This document shows, piece after piece, positions 44,467 to 54,538 of a stretch of DNA of 64,000 bases. The first letter of the stretch is position 1; each line of letters opens with the position of its first letter. The DNA is taken from contig FWWN02000239.1 in the NCBI GenBank assembly GCA_900175165.2, positions 62,001-126,000 of the forward strand, in the 5' to 3' direction. Below the pieces are notes generated by a model. That model saw only the letters and a list, made by a program, of their open reading frames with translations. It was not told the DNA's origin and did no database searches. A program made the translations under genes and the position numbers. The DNA comes from Rhizomucor pusillus (Eukaryota > Mucoromycota > Mucoromycetes > Mucorales > Lichtheimiaceae).

Positions 44467-45701
44467 ATGGTGGAAATCAATTTTGAATTCGATGCTTTCA
44501 ACTTTGATGGCATCTGCCGCACGGTGCAGCTAACGCTGTGTCCTCTTATTGGAAAAGAGCAGGGAATAGTGCCTGTTTGCTACTCTAGAAATGTCGAACT
44601 GGCAGATAATCTGATTTTCCAGCCAGGTACCGAGATCTCTTTTTCCTTTCTATTCTCGGACGGTCCGTCCTTGCTAACACGCATGTCTTGTTGTAGCCAC
44701 ACTGATTATAGACGTGGTTGCGATCATCATGGTAGGATTTATGATCTACCACATTAGATCTAAATACACTGCTGTTGGTATGTCATCCACACTAGATTTC
44801 ATTGTCGAGTTTCATGTACACTGATCCCCGCGTGTTTTAGGTCGAAAGGAAATTGTAATGTTCTTTTACCTGTACGAAATTACGTTAATTCTCGAAATGT
44901 TGCTTATTACCGGTATTATTCCCATCTCTTCACCTGCATACGCTGTAAGTACCTGATAAAAGATGCGACGAAGTCGTTCCTCGATAGCTTATTTTTTTAA
45001 TACAGTGGTTCACTGCAGTGCAGCTGGGTGTAATCTCAGCCCAGTGGTGGTGCTTGATGCTTAACGGTTTCGTTGGATTCCAGTTTGCAGAAGACGGCAC
45101 GCCGCTGTCACTCTGGTCAATTCGCCTCAGCTCTTTTGTAATCTTCTTGCTAGTCGGCTTCATTTCGATCGGCACTTTCCTCAGCATTGGATCGCTCTCT
45201 CCCAGCAACCCTACAGCGCTTTGGACATTCTACATCATTATCAACGGTGTTTTCTTTGCTGTCTATGTGATTTCCCAAGTCGTCTTGGTGCTCAAATCTC
45301 TCGACGATTACTGGCCCCTTGGCGATATTTTGTTCGGCACCGTTTTTTTCCTTATCGGACAGATCCTCATGTACATCTTCTCCGTTGCTATTTGCGACAG
45401 CGTCAACCATTACATTGACGGCGCGTTCTTCAACACGATTTGTTCACTGCTTGCTGTCATGATGGTCTATAAGTACTGGGATTCCATCACAAAGGAAGAT
45501 CTCGAGTTCTCGGTCGGTGGCAAACAGAACGTTTGGGAAACGAAAGAGTTGATGGCCGAAGACGAGCTTTCCCACCGCAACAGCATGACTCCTTTGCAGC
45601 AACACTCTATTCCGTACGGTCACCAACAGTTCCAGCTCTCTCCACCCACGTCTGTAGTCCAGCAGCAGTATGGTCAGCAGTATCACCATCAGCTGGATTA
45701 A
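44467..45701 (+). CDS. CHS7: Chitin synthase export chaperone Chs7
   Basis: Four exons (44467-44626, 44697-44777, 44841-44944, 45006-45701) encode 346 aa with seven hydrophobic segments. The N-terminus FDGICRTVQLTLCPL, then VPVCYSRNVELADNLIFQP, and later FFYLYEITLILEMLL, AQWWCLMLNGFVGFQ, ISQVVLVLKSLDDYWPLGD and VMMVYKYWDSITKEDLE fit Chs7. This ER membrane protein is needed for chitin synthase (Chs3-type) to leave the ER. The tail is Gln/His/Pro-rich. Introns are canonical. It probably works with the secretory syntaxin found elsewhere in the window only in the general sense of cell-wall delivery. Confidence 0.92.
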
Positions 45702-45912
45702 TCTTTGTCTCTACATATCTTTCTCTTCTTCTTTTTGTCTTACATATCCCTGTAATATCATCTCTTCATCTCGATATATATATATACATTGTTACTCTTT
45801 CTTATTTGAAAGTGTTTTTGCTATATAATTTTTGCAAAATGCACCAAATTCATGATTGGATATATATATTTACAGATGATGTGACAGGGGAAAGAGGATC
45901 ACGATGGAATGT

Positions 45913-46872
45913 TTAGAGGTTTCTGCAGCGTAGGAATTTAGCAATATATATATGATCGTAATCAGTTTCCTTGCAGCTGCCAGCCGCTAGCTCCCACAGC
46001 GATGGTTCTTGCGGGGAGCGATAAAGTGAAGTGGGTGGTATCTGTGGGTATATCGTAACTGGAAGATTGATTGTGGATTCAGGAAACAAGAGTTCTTGCA
46101 ATGCCTGTGCAGCCAGCCGCCTCGACTCGTCGATGCTCACAACGTTGCAAACGTTCGGATCTGCTTTTGGTTTCCGTTCCTTTCGCTTGCTGATTTGTAA
46201 CGCAAGCCGAGTTTCGTCGTCCAGTTCCTCTTTTGCAGCTGGTTGCAGTCGCTTTTTTACAAAAATAGGCGCTTTAAAATCGTCGTCATCATTATCCTGA
46301 TTTTGACAGTAATAGTACTCCAGCGCTTCTCGTCTTTTGCTGCTACTGGAAAGTGATCCAGATTTCTGCTGCGAAGTAGGAGGAGGATGATGATGTTTCG
46401 GCCTGTTCGGCTTGGGGTCGTGTCCCCATTCAATCCACTGAAGTTTGTTGAAAAGCTGCGGAACAGTCATGCCACGCCGTCGCATGCAGCTCTTGAGATG
46501 CGCAATTTTCTGCGGAACGGCGCGGCGAAACGGGTCAAATTCGTGACAGCAAGGGCATATCTCAAGATCGCGCAGAAATGCAGGATGCGCTTCAAGTTCG
46601 AGCTGATCCAAACACTTGTTGAAATGCAACTCTTGTCTAATGCCGGACAGGTGCTGTATATCTTTTCCGCAAAAAAGGCAGTAGCAAAACTCCATGTCTT
46701 GTTGCATTTCAGTTGTATCCTCGACATTGCTCTCCAAACATGTTTCCACATGCTGCTGTCTTGAAAAGCTAGATTTTAGGTGTGTAAGGTCTTTGCTGCA
46801 GATCGGGCAGCTGTATTGTCCAAGTGACGATACTGAGCGCGGTAAATCAGTCAATGTGCTGTCATTGTTCAT
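45913..46872 (-). CDS. SLX4-like protein with tandem UBZ-type zinc fingers
   Basis: Intronless, 319 aa from the ATG at 46872; codons upstream lack an ATG. Three Cys/His clusters occur: CPICSKDLTHLKSSFSRQQH...C (~20-45), CLFCGKDIQHLSGIRQELHFNKC (~65-88) and CPCCHEFDPFRRAVPQKIAHLKSC (~105-130). The second and third, followed by GMTVPQLFNKLQ, align with the UBZ4 pair and following helix of animal SLX4, the nuclease scaffold for DNA repair. A Lys/Arg-rich middle, DDETRLALQISKRK and a C-terminal SLWELAAG follow. The BTB, SAP and SLX1-binding regions of full SLX4 are not visible, so it is either a shortened SLX4 or a related UBZ protein. Confidence 0.65.
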   Translation of the reverse strand: MNNDSTLTDLPRSVSSLGQYSCPICSKDLTHLKSSFSRQQHVETCLESNVEDTTEMQQDMEFCYCLFCGKDIQHLSGIRQELHFNKCLDQLELEAHPAFLRDLEICPCCHEFDPFRRAVPQKIAHLKSCMRRRGMTVPQLFNKLQWIEWGHDPKPNRPKHHHPPPTSQQKSGSLSSSSKRREALEYYYCQNQDNDDDDFKAPIFVKKRLQPAAKEELDDETRLALQISKRKERKPKADPNVCNVVSIDESRRLAAQALQELLFPESTINLPVTIYPQIPPTSLYRSPQEPSLWELAAGSCKETDYDHIYIAKFLRCRNL

Positions 46873-47100
46873 GTGAAAAGGTAGGAGAGAAGGCAAATCG
46901 ATTTGTCGGTCTTTAGCTTTAAAGATTCAGGCACCACCGTCAATGCAGTTTAACCTACACTTTGTCACCACAGACAAATTGAGTAAGCATCGACTATTGT
47001 TTATTTCAATCGTAGCAATGCTCGTTGCTAAATTTACATCGTTCGTAAAATTGCTACATAAAGGTATTCTACAGGAAAGGAAAAGCAGCCAAGGATCTGA

Positions 47101-48207
47101 TTAAGCTTTCTGGTCATAGAAAGGATAATCGGTGTATCCAACTTCAGTGTTCGTATAGAACGTGTTGCGATCATATTTGTTCAATGGCCAGTTATTCTTG
47201 AGACGAAGCGGAAGATCAGGATTGGCGATAAAAGAACGACCGAAAGCGATCAAGTTCCCGGTCTCATCAGCGACCTTGGTGGCAAGCTCAGGATGGGTTG
47301 TGTATCCACCGGAGCTGACAAAGACGCCCTTCCAAATGACCCGGAAATAATCTAAGGAATCTTTTTCGTTCTTTGTCTTGCGAGCAAAGTCGTCGCGAGG
47401 TTCGATGAAATGCAGGTAAGCCAAGTTGGGATAACGAGCTTGCAGTTCTCTGACAATGTAACCCCAGGTCTCATACGGTGTTTCGTCCTCCATATCGTGA
47501 ATTTCGCACCAGGGCGAGAGACGGATGCCGATGCGCTCCTCAGCACCGACAGCTGCAACAATGGCGTCAAGGACTTGCAGGCACAGTCGGGAGCGGTTTT
47601 CAATACTGCCGCCATACTCATCGGTGCGTTTGTTGCTGGAGGTATTGATAAACTGATCGAGCAAGTGGCCGTTCGCGCCGTGCAGCTCCACACCGTCAAA
47701 ACCAGCCTCGATAGCATTCCTGGCAGCCTGCGCATAGTCCTCAATAATCAGTTTGATTTCTTCAATTTCGAGAGGACGGGGCACTTCGTAGTCATCGCCG
47801 AAGATGTTTTTACCCTGGATAGCGATAGCAGAGGCAGAGACCGGCTTTGCACCGTTGGGGATCAACTTTGATGAGCTTACACGGCCTGAGTGACAAAGTT
47901 GGGCAAAGATGTAGCCTCCTTTTGCGTGAACAGTGTCTGTCACCTTCTTCCAGCCTTGGATCTGCTCTGTCGAGTACAAGCCAGGGAAGCCTGGGAGAGG
48001 GCCAGATTGAGCGCTAACAGCATTGGCTTCTGAAATAAGGAAGCCGCCGGGCAATGTGCGTTGATTGTAGTACTCGCGCACTAGGTCGGTAGGTGCATGG
48101 TTCTCGTTGTGACGAAGACGAGTCAGTGGAGCGAGCACAACACGGTGCTGCAGTTGCATCGTGCCGACTTTGACAGGCTTGAAAAGAGCCGAGTCAGAAA
48201 CAGTCAT
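47101..48207 (-). CDS. OYE: Old Yellow Enzyme family flavin oxidoreductase
   Basis: Intronless, 368 aa. An FMN-dependent ene-reductase that uses NADPH to reduce activated C=C bonds (enones, some quinones and nitro compounds). Seen features are the N-terminal FMN motif VVLAPLTRLR with the Thr, GFLISEANAVSAQSG, the QLCHSGRVS strand, HGANGHLLDQFINTSSNKRTDEYGGS with the His/Asn pair that binds substrate, and the C-terminal phosphate-binding AFGRSFIANPDLP. No targeting signal is seen, so cytosolic. The physiological substrate is unknown. A TATATATA at 48254-48261 lies about 50 nt upstream on the coding strand, and a CCTCC-AA-GGAGG palindrome lies ~290 nt upstream. Confidence 0.94.
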   Translation of the reverse strand: MTVSDSALFKPVKVGTMQLQHRVVLAPLTRLRHNENHAPTDLVREYYNQRTLPGGFLISEANAVSAQSGPLPGFPGLYSTEQIQGWKKVTDTVHAKGGYIFAQLCHSGRVSSSKLIPNGAKPVSASAIAIQGKNIFGDDYEVPRPLEIEEIKLIIEDYAQAARNAIEAGFDGVELHGANGHLLDQFINTSSNKRTDEYGGSIENRSRLCLQVLDAIVAAVGAEERIGIRLSPWCEIHDMEDETPYETWGYIVRELQARYPNLAYLHFIEPRDDFARKTKNEKDSLDYFRVIWKGVFVSSGGYTTHPELATKVADETGNLIAFGRSFIANPDLPLRLKNNWPLNKYDRNTFYTNTEVGYTDYPFYDQKA

Positions 48208-49431
48208 TCTCGTTGTCGAGTGTTCTATCTTGTAAGCCTGTACGTGTATCTCCTATATATACAAAACACGGTTCGGTATAGAATATGCGGTGATGATTAA
48301 TCCGAGCTATTTTCGATGTCTTTATCTGGCTTGTAACGACACTTATCATTTAATATAGAGCAATATGGTAAAAGATTGTTCAAACATTGCGCGATTGCTT
48401 AATAAGAGCTTACACATCAAGCGAGCAAAGGCTTAAGGTATATATAGGATCTCGTAGCCATTATTACTAATATCGTCACGCGCGCAGGACCCCCTCCAAG
48501 GAGGTGATACTATAATCAGCCATTACATTACTGTCACCTTATTTTACATATTCTCCTCGACAGAGATTCGAAATAAAAGATGAAGGATACCGGTCTGTTC
48601 AGTTGAAACTCACAAGCGCGTGGCAACAAATGTGCCTAGTCGCTCTCTGTTGCAGCTTGGAATCTCTGATTTTCAGACAAATCGGCCTGTTGTTGCGGGC
48701 TTTGTGTTCGTTCGTCCTCTTGCACTGCCTATCTAGCCATGCTCAAGCCTAAAGTGATTTCCCAAGTATTACGGCAGACTTTACACAATGGTCTAAAAGC
48801 GTCGCTGTAAATATCATTCAACTGAGCCGTACTGGTGGTTGTTTTCTCACCGAGATGAAATGCCCGGAACAGGCTAATCACAAACGAAGGATCTCTGCTC
48901 GCCTACGCGTCAGACACCAACCGCTCAGTTAAAACGTTTGCAGCTATCGCAGCCAACATTTGGAGCTCATACAAACAGCACTGCGCTGCCTCGGACTCAT
49001 ATCTACGAAGCGATCCGGTCAACGGTATTCGATATATGTTGTTGGAGTGCGAAGTTGGTTGAGCAAAAACATATATCTGCGTATTCAGCATTTAATTGAG
49101 AACGTTGTGTGTTTACATAGGAAGGTACTGTATTTGTTACAAGCGTCAGCACCGTGTTGCTCTGTCTGGTAGGAGACGAAACAGTAGAGCTAGGAATTCT
49201 GAAGGCAAAAGCGCAAGCTGTAGTGCGACATCTGGAAGAGCCGCTAAGTCGAGTCGCTGCGTACCAATCTGAATATTCCGTATAACCGCAATCCAAGCCA
49301 TCTCCCAACCGATCGCTATATCTTTCAACAATTTACGTACATATCCAATATACCTTTCAATAAGAATCGAAAAGAAAAGAAAACACAATATACATTTTGT
49401 AGTTAAAAAATAAATGAATCTACAGGTATCA
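48208..49431. other. Spacer: OYE promoter and Zn2Cys6 gene 3' flank
   Basis: About 1.2 kb. The OYE core promoter with TATATATA is at 48254-48261. A GC-rich palindromic patch is at 48490-48504. The remainder, up to the zinc-cluster stop codon, has short domain-free open frames only. Confidence 0.55.
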
Positions 49432-52235
49432 TCAAGATGAGGAAGGTGAATTGTTACTTTGCTGATTGTTGACACGTTCTTGGCTTGCAAGGAAGCCTAG
49501 CAAGACGCTGCCAGCCGGCGTATCTGGCAGATTGAGTGGTAGAGATACACCAGACAGCATATCTACGTTCTGGTCATTGTGGACGAGCGGCCGAGCAAGA
49601 CCACCATCGCCGCGGCGAATTGTATCATTTGTGATCGTGTCTGCGTTTTGCCGTGCAGTACCTTGCATAGGGGAGAATTCATGCGACGGGATCAGTGGCT
49701 GCGCCGAAGATGGAAGTATCGGAGGACCCTGTATAGGCGTGTCCTGGTTGTTTTGCGTTCCAAAATATTTTGTCCATTCTTCCATATCCAGCGATGGAGG
49801 CACTCCCCAAAATGCAGTGTGGAATGGATCGTATTGCTGCTGAGAAGATGGAACTACACCCGGTGCCGCAAATGGATCCACAGTCGCAGATGTCATACTC
49901 TGCGCAGTGTACGCAGGACGGTTATTTGACTGGGCAAATGCGTTGGTATCCTCCTCCCATGTTCCCCGTTGCTGCTGCTCTTGCTGTTCTTCATTGAACG
50001 TCGAACTGCTTTCTTTCTCTGGTGAGTTCGGTACAGCAATGGATGGAGGTGGATTAGCAACTTTGCTCATTCTGCGTGGGACATAGCCTGTGCATTCAAG
50101 ATCGATTTCTCGCAAACCCGCGAGTTCTCCCAGAATATTGCAGCAACGGGCAGCATTCATCCATGTTCCTTCGATCTCATCCAGGGCACGCATAATCTTG
50201 TTAATAAAGATCTTTGCATCAAAAGTCTTGTCGGGTTCATCGGAAGATGCCATCTTGATAAATACAATTCCCGCTGTAAATACACAGTAAACTGCATAGT
50301 TGTAAACGTATTTGAGGTGATCCTCGCTCAACATGACATTGACAATATCCAAAATAGACTTGGCTGCGGATATGCAGATTTTGTACGACGGTAACGATGT
50401 TGGAGGCGCGGGATGTGAAGGTCCGGGAATAAACGGGCGATGTAGCAAGATCACAGTCGTGTAATAAAGCATATGAATCTGAGAGATTGGTAACGGCGGA
50501 TCACGGGCTGTCTCACCCGATTCTGTATCTGGCAGCTTGTATTGCAACGATGGTGGCAGGTTACTGTACCAATTCGTCAATTCTCTATTGAGTCCATTCA
50601 ATACATGTTCTAGATGCTGAGGTGACCCGTGATGACGCGCCTTTGCATAGTAAATGTTACGCAGAACGTGTCCCAAAATATCGCTGATCTTTGTCAAGTG
50701 AATAAACGTTTCGAGTACTTTCGGTCGAGGAGGGTTGTCAGGGTCCGGTTTGCCAGGTTCTATTTCGTCATCATCCACGGACGGGAATGGCACGTCGCAA
50801 TCTCGTTCTTCAAAGGTAGAGGATCGTCCATATATCGCGCTTATTAATCGATCTACGATAAAACAGCACCAAAATACACGTTTCCGCCGTTCACATTCGT
50901 CTTTTGGTATGTTCCAATGGTCACAATTACGGTGCAAACCAAGATCCTGCGCCATACGGAAAGCCTATTACGCCACTGTCAGACCCAACATCAATGTGCT
51001 TAAGCTTGCATTAGCTTGCTTACCATGCCACTGTACATCCATCCACGCACAAAATTCATCGTTCCATGCTGATGTGATGCCAGTAGCAACAATGCCTGTA
51101 CAGTTGATATCCGTGGAATATCATAGTAGCTGTCCAAAAGATACTTTGCACGTTCCACAAAGATATCTCCAGCGGTATCTGCCGAAGCTGGGTCTGAGCG
51201 CACGCGGACATCAGGCGAGATGCGTGATGCGACTGCATAGATTGCATTTAGAAGCAGCGGAGAAACAGGCTCAAGAGCGGAATCCATGGATGATGTCAAG
51301 CGTCGTTTGTAGAACAATGGCAAGAAAGGGTAAAAGTTTTCAAAATATAGCTTAAGCAGATGCTCCGATAAATCTTTTGGAGGAAGCTCCAGCGGATCAA
51401 GGTCGGTGGGTTTCTTTTTGGACGTCACTTTATGGTTGTAGCCTGTGAAATGAAACGCCCCGTTCTGATACGTTCGACTACCCTGCAGCAAGTAGTATCC
51501 AGAAGATTTGCCCAGGTACCGCACTTGGCCATTCTCGTCCATTGAAAGCTGTCCGGTACTATCTTCTGCCGAATCGGGGCTACTCGGCATGGAATCCGGA
51601 TAGCTTAGATGACCTGACGGTGGGCTGTCTGCGAAGCATATCTGCGACAAGGACATAGGCGATTGGCGACTGCGGCCCTCGTCTGCACCTCCTCCCAATC
51701 GTCGTTTCTTCAAGCCATCGGTGCGCTGGTGGCGTCGCACAGGTCGTGATTTGATGATCTCTCCCGTTGGCGTCTCCAGGGGTGCGTTTAATTCGGCAAT
51801 CAGTCTTGGATCATTTTTGTCTTTGGCGATATCTTCCAAAATACGTTCGAGCTTTTCCAGTCTATTCTCTACAGCTTCTATGTACCCCTTGGGCGGACCT
51901 CTCTGCATAAAAGCCATTCCCTGATTAGCTTTCTGATCGGGCAACCACAGAGAGAGAGAGACAAGTGTCACCGACCTTCTTGGTCATGTCATTGTAGCTA
52001 CACTCGTAATTGAACGCTTGACAGTTTCCACACACTGGAATACCACCGTCGCATTTGATCTTTTTCTTACGGCACAAGTCGCTGTACAATGCAAAGAAGG
52101 AAGAAAGGGCGCGTGTCAATGCGCTATTGTGTCCATTCTTTAACGCAGAAAAGTTAAGAGGGCGTACCATGCTCGACTGACTCGCTGCCGTTTGTTCGAG
52201 TTCAAGTCTTCACTCGAACCTGCGGCTGCCGACAT
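49432..52235 (-). CDS. Zn2Cys6 (zinc-cluster) transcription factor with fungal-specific TF domain
   Basis: Four exons (52235-52168, 52081-51976, 51902-51024, 50964-49432) encode 861 aa. The DNA-binding motif spans residues ~23-50 with CX2CX6CX6CX2CX6C spacing, interrupted by the first intron after the TG of the first Cys codon. A linker RGPPKGYIEAVENRLEKLERIL forms the dimerisation coiled coil. The fungal-specific TF domain (~230-560) contains LYFENFYPFLPLF, RGWMYSGMAFRMAQDLGLHRN and RKRVFWCCFIVDRLIS. The C-terminal third is Ser/Pro/Gln-rich. It resembles XlnR/Ara1-type sugar or cell-wall regulators in length and linker, but targets are not predictable. Divergent from alpha-MPP. Confidence 0.92.
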
Positions 52236-52590
52236 TTTGCGGGCAACGCAAAAAAGCCAAAAATCTTAAAAGGCGACGAATTAGTTATTGTCGCAGATCA
52301 CAGAAATAGGATTCTTAATCCACGTGACTCTCGTCAAATCGTTCCTTTTTGTCTGAACAATTTTGGCTACACAGAACGAATGCTACTTCCATCAATTATA
52401 GATTTAAGCGACACTAGTACCGTATAGAGTTTATCTTTATCATGATAATAGGTCATTATTCGCAGCAACTGCGGTGCTCAATGACGGCTAACGGGTGAAA
52501 AAACTTCCATTCTGAAGTAACCGCATTTCGGGGCGGAACTCTGAAAAGCCGATTGTCAAGCTCACTGTTTTCCAGTTTCCCACTTGTCTA
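52236..52590. promoter_or_regulatory. Divergent promoter zinc-cluster factor / alpha-MPP
   Basis: 355 bp between two outward-facing start codons. AT-rich, with no clear TATA box near either start. Confidence 0.5.
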
Positions 52591-54431
52591 ATGTCTGCGC
52601 GGCTACTTACGGCTGCTTCCAAGCAGTGCAAACCAAATGTGCTAGTTTCTCGCATTGCAAACTCATTGTCGAGACTACCTTCAATAGCACGACGATCAGA
52701 ATCAACTTTGCACAGCGAGGTATTAAACTCCAGGTACAATGATCTTGTTTCTCAGTATTCCTGATCGTCTGTCCTTTGTAAAGCACTTGTCGAATGCCGA
52801 GAAGCATACCACCATTGTACAGGAATACTCAAAGTCTTCGCCGGGTTTCAGCAAAGTAACGACCCTCGCCAATGGACTTCGCATAGCATCGGAAAGCACC
52901 CCAGGACACTTCGGAGCCGTTGGTGTTTACGTCGACGCAGGCAGCCGCTACGAAACTGAAAAGACGCGCGGCGTCAGCCATATTCTGGACCGTCTTGCAT
53001 TCAAGGTACAGTCGAGTTCGCGTAAAATATGGATGGCACAAAGAAAGAAATGCAGACTAAATGAATGCGATCTCATAGAGCACAACCAACAGAAGTGCAG
53101 ACGAGGTTGTGGCAGAGCTCGAGTCGTTGGGTGGCAATATTATGTGTTCATCATCTCGAGAAGCTATCATGTATCAATCAGCAATATTCTCTCAGGACCT
53201 GGATCGTGTCTTGTCGCTCTTTGCAGATGTCGTATGCCGACCCAACATCGATCCAATGGAAGTACTTGAGCAACAACAGACAGCTTTGTATGAAATCCAG
53301 GAAATCTACTCAAAACCAGAGATGATCTTACCCGAGATTTTGCACACTGTCGCATTCGAAAACAACACACTCGGCAACCCGCTGCTGTGCCCTGAAGAGA
53401 ATTTGGCAACCATGTCACCTGAGCTCATCAAGGGTTTCATGAAGGATTGGTACAGACCAGAAAGAATGGTTATCGCGGCGTGCGGTGCAGAACACGAACA
53501 AGTGGTTGAACTGGCTCAGAAATACTTTGGCGACCTTCCAAAATCAACGGAACCGCTAGACTCTGTAGAAACACACGCTGAAGCACGCAGACGCCAGGCA
53601 GCGCAAGCACAAGAAGGTGCAAAGAGCGACGGCAAACAGTCTATTTTGCGGTCCATTTTCAACCGATCCTCATCATCTATTCAAACGCAAAATCTAACCC
53701 AGTATGAACTCGCCACACAACCTGCACACTACACTGGTGGCAAGACTTTCTTGGAAGTCGGCGCAGAGTCACCTCTCACGCATGTCTACGTTGCATTCGA
53801 AGGTCTTTCCATTAACGATCCTGATATATATGCTTTGGCTACTCTTCAAATCCTCCTTGGAGGTGGTGGAAGCTTCTCGGCAGGTGGACCTGGAAAAGGC
53901 ATGTACTCACGCTTGTTCCTCAACGTACTGAACCAGCACTACTGGGTCGAGTCCTGCCAGGCATTCAACCATTGTTACACGGACTCTGGATTGTTCGGCA
54001 TTGCTGGTTCATGTCGACCCGAGTACGCAAATTCATTGTTGGAAGTCATTTGCCGAGAATTGGATATCGTATCACGAAGCGACGTAAACCAATATATGGC
54101 TGTTTCCGAGCAGGAACTGAGCCGCGCAAAGAACCAGCTCAAGAGTTCGCTGTTGATGAACCTGGAAACACGTATGGTACAGCTGGAAGACCTTGGACGA
54201 CAAGTTCAAGTCCATGGAAAGAAGACTCCCATTGATGAGATGCTCCAGCAAATTGACAAGGTGGATCTCCAAGAACTGCAGCGCGTTGCCGCGCGTATCT
54301 TGCGCGGCGCCGTTGGCGTGACATCCGGCGGTTCCGGCAAGGCAACCGTCGTGATGCAAGGTCACTTGAGGAATATTGTAGATGTTGATAAGGTCATTGA
54401 TAAATATGGACTTGGAAGTGGCCAACGATAG
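52591..54431 (+). CDS. MAS2: Mitochondrial processing peptidase, alpha subunit
   Basis: Three exons (52591-52719, 52784-53005, 53079-54431) encode 567 aa. The N-terminus ([12 protein letters not shown] and later SIARRSES) is Arg/Ser-rich and acid-free, a typical matrix presequence. The M16 peptidase fold starts near [13 protein letters not shown]. The place of the zinc motif reads [10 protein letters not shown], without the HxxEH found in the catalytic beta subunit. The glycine-rich loop [15 protein letters not shown] is the alpha-specific substrate-binding element. It forms a heterodimer with beta-MPP in the matrix and clips presequences from imported proteins. An insert of ~50 residues (around [13 protein letters not shown]) is charged and less conserved. 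Confidence 0.93.
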
Positions 54432-54538
54432 ACTACTTTTAAATAAATAAAAGGATAGAAAGTTGAAATCGGAAGCGGACTTGTTGCAGCCATCGATCAC
54501 CACCTCTTCTTCGTACGCCTCCCCGTTCCTCAACCAGC

